A DNA stretch of 8,337 nt, from contig CAWLAN010000124.1 of assembly GCA_963854815.1 (NCBI GenBank), positions 1-8,337 of the forward strand. The letters run 5' to 3'. This document shows, piece by piece, positions 6,927 to 8,337 of the stretch. The translations under genes and the position numbers were made by a program. The notes beneath the pieces were generated by a model, which worked only from the letters and a program-made list of their open reading frames with translations, was not told the DNA's origin and ran no database searches. The DNA comes from UBA1146 sp963854815 (GTDB taxonomy: Bacteria; Planctomycetota; UBA8108; UBA1146). Every line of letters begins with the position of its first letter. Position 1 is the stretch's first letter.

Positions 6927-7067
6927 TCACCGCTTTTTCTGTCGCAGTTTTTCGATACGCGAGGCCCACTTTAACGGAAGAAGCGATCGAGATCGAACCG
7001 GAACCAGATGGATCGCCAGAGCCAGGACGAGAGCCGCGCTGAGGAAAGGAGGATCGGTCCACGACAT
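6927..7067 (-). CDS. Small single-pass membrane protein (46 residues)
   Basis: ATG 7065-7067 follows the merR stop TAG directly (TAGATG), and TGA 6927-6929 ends three bases before the next ATG, so the frame exactly fills the gap between two genes. The product starts MSWTDPPFLSAALVLALAIH. A hydrophobic run at about residues 8-24 is long enough for one membrane helix. It is followed by a strongly basic tail ending EKLRQKKR, which predicts an N-out, C-in orientation. GAGGA lies about 10 bases before the ATG, inside the merR end. Function is unknown. It may anchor or regulate the helical protein encoded next. The exact fit between two genes is my main reason to accept it, since the frame is short. 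Confidence 0.6.
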   Translation of the reverse strand: MSWTDPPFLSAALVLALAIHLVPVRSRSLLPLKWASRIEKLRQKKR

Positions 7068-7325
7068 CTAGATCTTTTCCTCGTCGATCATCTGTTTGAT
7101 TTGTTTCAGTGAGCAACCCTTGACCTGGAGAGCCCGAATTCGTGCCAGACGCTCGAATACCCATTCTGCGTAGAGTCTGTGCCCGGCCGGTGTGCGCTCC
7201 TCTTCTTCGATAAATCCTCCGACCGTATAATCATGAATCGTCTGGCGGGATATCCCCGTCGCTGCCATCACCTCGCCGATCTTGAACAGTTTGAGTGGAA
7301 CTTTTCCCACCAAACGATCCGGCAC
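7068..7325 (-). CDS. Short MerR-type transcriptional regulator
   Basis: The 85-residue product is little more than a MerR winged-helix DNA-binding domain. The helix-turn-helix reads FKIGEVMAATGISRQTIHDY at about 14-33, the wing is RTPAGHRLY at 44-52, and the second helix pair includes SLKQIKQMIDEEK near the C-terminus. The long dimerisation helix and any effector-binding domain of classical MerR proteins are absent, so it must dimerise differently or use a partner. A longer frame opens at GTG 7364, but AGGGAG at 7335-7340 lies nine bases before GTG 7323-7325 and the extra N-terminal residues look non-native. It is the first gene of the series leading to the radical SAM protein and probably controls its own promoter. 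Confidence 0.85.
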   Translation of the reverse strand: MPDRLVGKVPLKLFKIGEVMAATGISRQTIHDYTVGGFIEEEERTPAGHRLYAEWVFERLARIRALQVKGCSLKQIKQMIDEEKI

Positions 7326-7393
7326 CGTGGCACACTCCCTACCCGATAGAGACCCCTCCGTCACAGGGAAAAGACCTCCCCCAGCGCGGGTTG

Positions 7394-7407
7394 CACTTTA
7401 CACTTTA
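7394..7407 (-). repeat. Tandem heptamer, possible operator
   Basis: TAAAGTG occurs twice back to back on the minus strand (CACTTTA CACTTTA on plus). It overlaps the candidate promoter of the merR-type gene, which fits an autoregulatory binding site. MerR proteins usually bind inverted rather than direct repeats, so this is only suggestive. Confidence 0.35.
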
Positions 7408-7422
7408 TAAAACATCCTGCAA
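7395..7422 (-). promoter_or_regulatory. Candidate promoter of the merR-type operon
   Basis: TTGCAG (7417-7422), a 16-base spacer and TAAAGT (7395-7400) resemble a sigma-70-type promoter reading toward the merR gene, with a leader of about 60 bases. An AT-rich TTTTATAAAG lies between the elements. The -35 box lies in one arm of the hairpin after yidD. Confidence 0.35.
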
Positions 7423-7436
7423 GAGCACTCCTGCAG
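7409..7436 (-). terminator. Candidate terminator after yidD
   Basis: On the minus strand, CTGCAGGA-GTGC-TCTTGCAG (7417-7436) can form an 8-pair stem with one G-T pair, followed by GATG and TTTT (7409-7412). It begins about 25 bases after the yidD stop. The T-run is short, so termination may be partial. Confidence 0.45.
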
Positions 7437-7461
7437 CAGCCAGCCGGTGGCGTCAAAGGTC

Positions 7462-7716
7462 TCAGATATTGCTTCGCTCTGCACGAGCGGGAACCGGGTC
7501 ATAACCCCCGGCACAGAATGGTTGGCAGCGAAGCAATCGGCGCACGGTCAGGAGAGCGCCACGCCATGAGCCGTGCTGCTCGATCGCCTCCAGTGAATAC
7601 TGGCTACAACTCGGCTCGAACCGACACAGAGGAGGAAGCCAGCAGGAGATCGCCCGCTGGTAGAACCTCACGATTCCCATCAATACCCGCGCCAGCACTC
7701 CCGGTTCGGATGCCAT
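7462..7716 (-). CDS. yidD: YidD, membrane protein insertion efficiency factor
   Basis: The 84-residue product carries the YidD signature: IVRFYQRAIS near the N-terminus, CRFEPSCSQYSLEAIEQHG at about 31-49, and RRLLRCQPFCAGGYDPVP toward the C-terminus. YidD is a small, membrane-associated, Cys-rich protein that helps YidC and Sec insert inner-membrane proteins. It starts at ATG 7714-7716 with GAGAGG upstream, 21 bases after the rnpA stop. The order rnpA-yidD is conserved widely in bacteria. Here the series ends at a hairpin instead of continuing into yidC, which is absent from the window. Confidence 0.95.
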   Translation of the reverse strand: MASEPGVLARVLMGIVRFYQRAISCWLPPLCRFEPSCSQYSLEAIEQHGSWRGALLTVRRLLRCQPFCAGGYDPVPARAERSNI

Positions 7717-7737
7717 CTGAACCCTCTCTCCAGTTCA

Positions 7738-8109
7738 TCAGGATTGATGCTGCCCGAGTTTCATCGAGATCAGAGTGACCACCTCTGAACAAAGTTCTTC
7801 GAAAGAGAGATCGGCGCATCCAGGTCGGGGAATGAAGATGAAATCTCTCGGCTGCGGAGCATGATCCCGGTGGATACGAAAAATCTCACGTAGCCTTCTT
7901 TTCAGGCGATTGCGAACCACGGCATTACCGACCTTGCGACTCACTGCCATGCCGATCCGGGACCACTCTCCCCCATTGGGATGAATCACGGCACGGAGGT
8001 GCTCCGTACTGCAACGACGACCATGCGAAAAAATCACCTGAAAGTCGGAGCGAGTTCGAATACGAGCTCGGCGTGGCAGTCGGAATCCGATCGGAGGGAA
8101 AAAAGCCAT
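7738..8109 (-). CDS. rnpA: Ribonuclease P protein component
   Basis: This 123-residue basic protein binds the RNase P RNA and aids 5' maturation of tRNA precursors. The diagnostic RNR motif lies in GNAVVRNRLKRRLREIFR (about 61-78), preceded by RIGMAVSRKV; the aromatic N-terminal strand region FRLPRRARIRTRSDFQVIF (9-27) is also typical. The start is ATG 8107-8109, which shares one base with the stop codon of the upstream dehydrogenase (TGATG). No clear ribosome binding site precedes it, so translation is probably coupled. Normally rpmH (L34) lies directly upstream; here an amino acid dehydrogenase does. Confidence 0.95.
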   Translation of the reverse strand: MAFFPPIGFRLPRRARIRTRSDFQVIFSHGRRCSTEHLRAVIHPNGGEWSRIGMAVSRKVGNAVVRNRLKRRLREIFRIHRDHAPQPRDFIFIPRPGCADLSFEELCSEVVTLISMKLGQHQS

Positions 8110-8337
8110 CAAGGGTTCGGAGCTACATCCACGACAGGGCTTCCATTGCGTTTACGTGCCTCTTCTAGACGTTTTTCCGCAACGCGGTCAGCAGCCTCCG
8201 CGGGAGTCAAATTCTCTCGGCGAGCCGTGTCGAATACTTCACGAAGAGCATTATAAATGTTCTCGATCTTGAGAACCGCAGTCCGTTCATCGTATCCCTC
8301 AGGTCGTGCTTCCACCGAAACATTGATGATGCCACCA
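8109..8337 (-). CDS. Leucine-dehydrogenase-type amino acid dehydrogenase, C-terminal part
   Basis: Only the last 75 residues are in the window; the gene begins beyond the right edge. The segment opens with GGIINVSVEARPEGY, matching the GG-INV segment near the end of the Glu/Leu/Phe/Val dehydrogenase family. It continues with ENIYNALREVFDTARREN and AADRVAEKRLEEARKR, as in the C-terminal helices of leucine dehydrogenase (usually ending near AADRLAERRI). Such enzymes reversibly deaminate branched-chain amino acids with NAD+. Glutamate dehydrogenase ends differently, so the Leu/Phe/Val branch is favoured, but the substrate-defining residues are out of view. The stop codon overlaps rnpA by one base. 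Confidence 0.85.
   Translation of the reverse strand, partial: GGIINVSVEARPEGYDERTAVLKIENIYNALREVFDTARRENLTPAEAADRVAEKRLEEARKRNGSPVVDVAPNP

Overview
This is an 8.3 kb stretch of ordinary, gene-dense bacterial chromosome, visibly GC-rich. Nearly all genes lie on the minus strand; a small ferredoxin is the only plus-strand gene I accept. I see no rRNA, tRNA, CRISPR array, insertion sequence or phage gene. The genes suggest a bacterium that makes menaquinone by the futalosine route (MqnD family) and that carries a DprE1-type FAD oxidase and a B12-type radical SAM protein fused to DUF2344. I do not assign a phylum. Translation signals are clear, but starts are often not ATG: I infer GTG, TTG and one CTG.

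Layout, reading the minus strand from the right edge. (1) 8337-7462: the last 75 residues of a leucine-dehydrogenase-type amino acid dehydrogenase, whose stop codon overlaps the start of rnpA (RNase P protein), followed by yidD. rpmH and yidC, the usual partners of rnpA and yidD, are not in their usual places. A hairpin with a short T-run follows yidD. (2) 7422-2619: a candidate promoter, overlapping a tandem heptamer and that hairpin, begins a tightly packed series. It encodes a short MerR-type DNA-binding protein, a 46-residue single-pass membrane protein starting right after the merR stop, a 132-residue helical protein of unknown function, a possible frameshifted mini-gene, the 958-residue radical SAM/DUF2344 protein and an inositol-monophosphatase/HisN-type phosphatase. 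(3) 2085-2329: a divergent intergenic region. The ferredoxin gene reads rightward from it and converges on the phosphatase gene. (4) 2084-1: an MqnD-family gene, then a DprE1-like FAD oxidase that runs off the left edge.

How the genes might work together is mostly inference. The first block combines amino acid catabolism with RNase P and membrane-protein insertion. The merR-to-radical-SAM block looks like one transcription unit, and its middle genes match no family I recognise; it is the best candidate here for something undescribed. The ferredoxin could supply electrons to iron-sulfur enzymes such as the radical SAM protein, but nothing in the sequence proves that.
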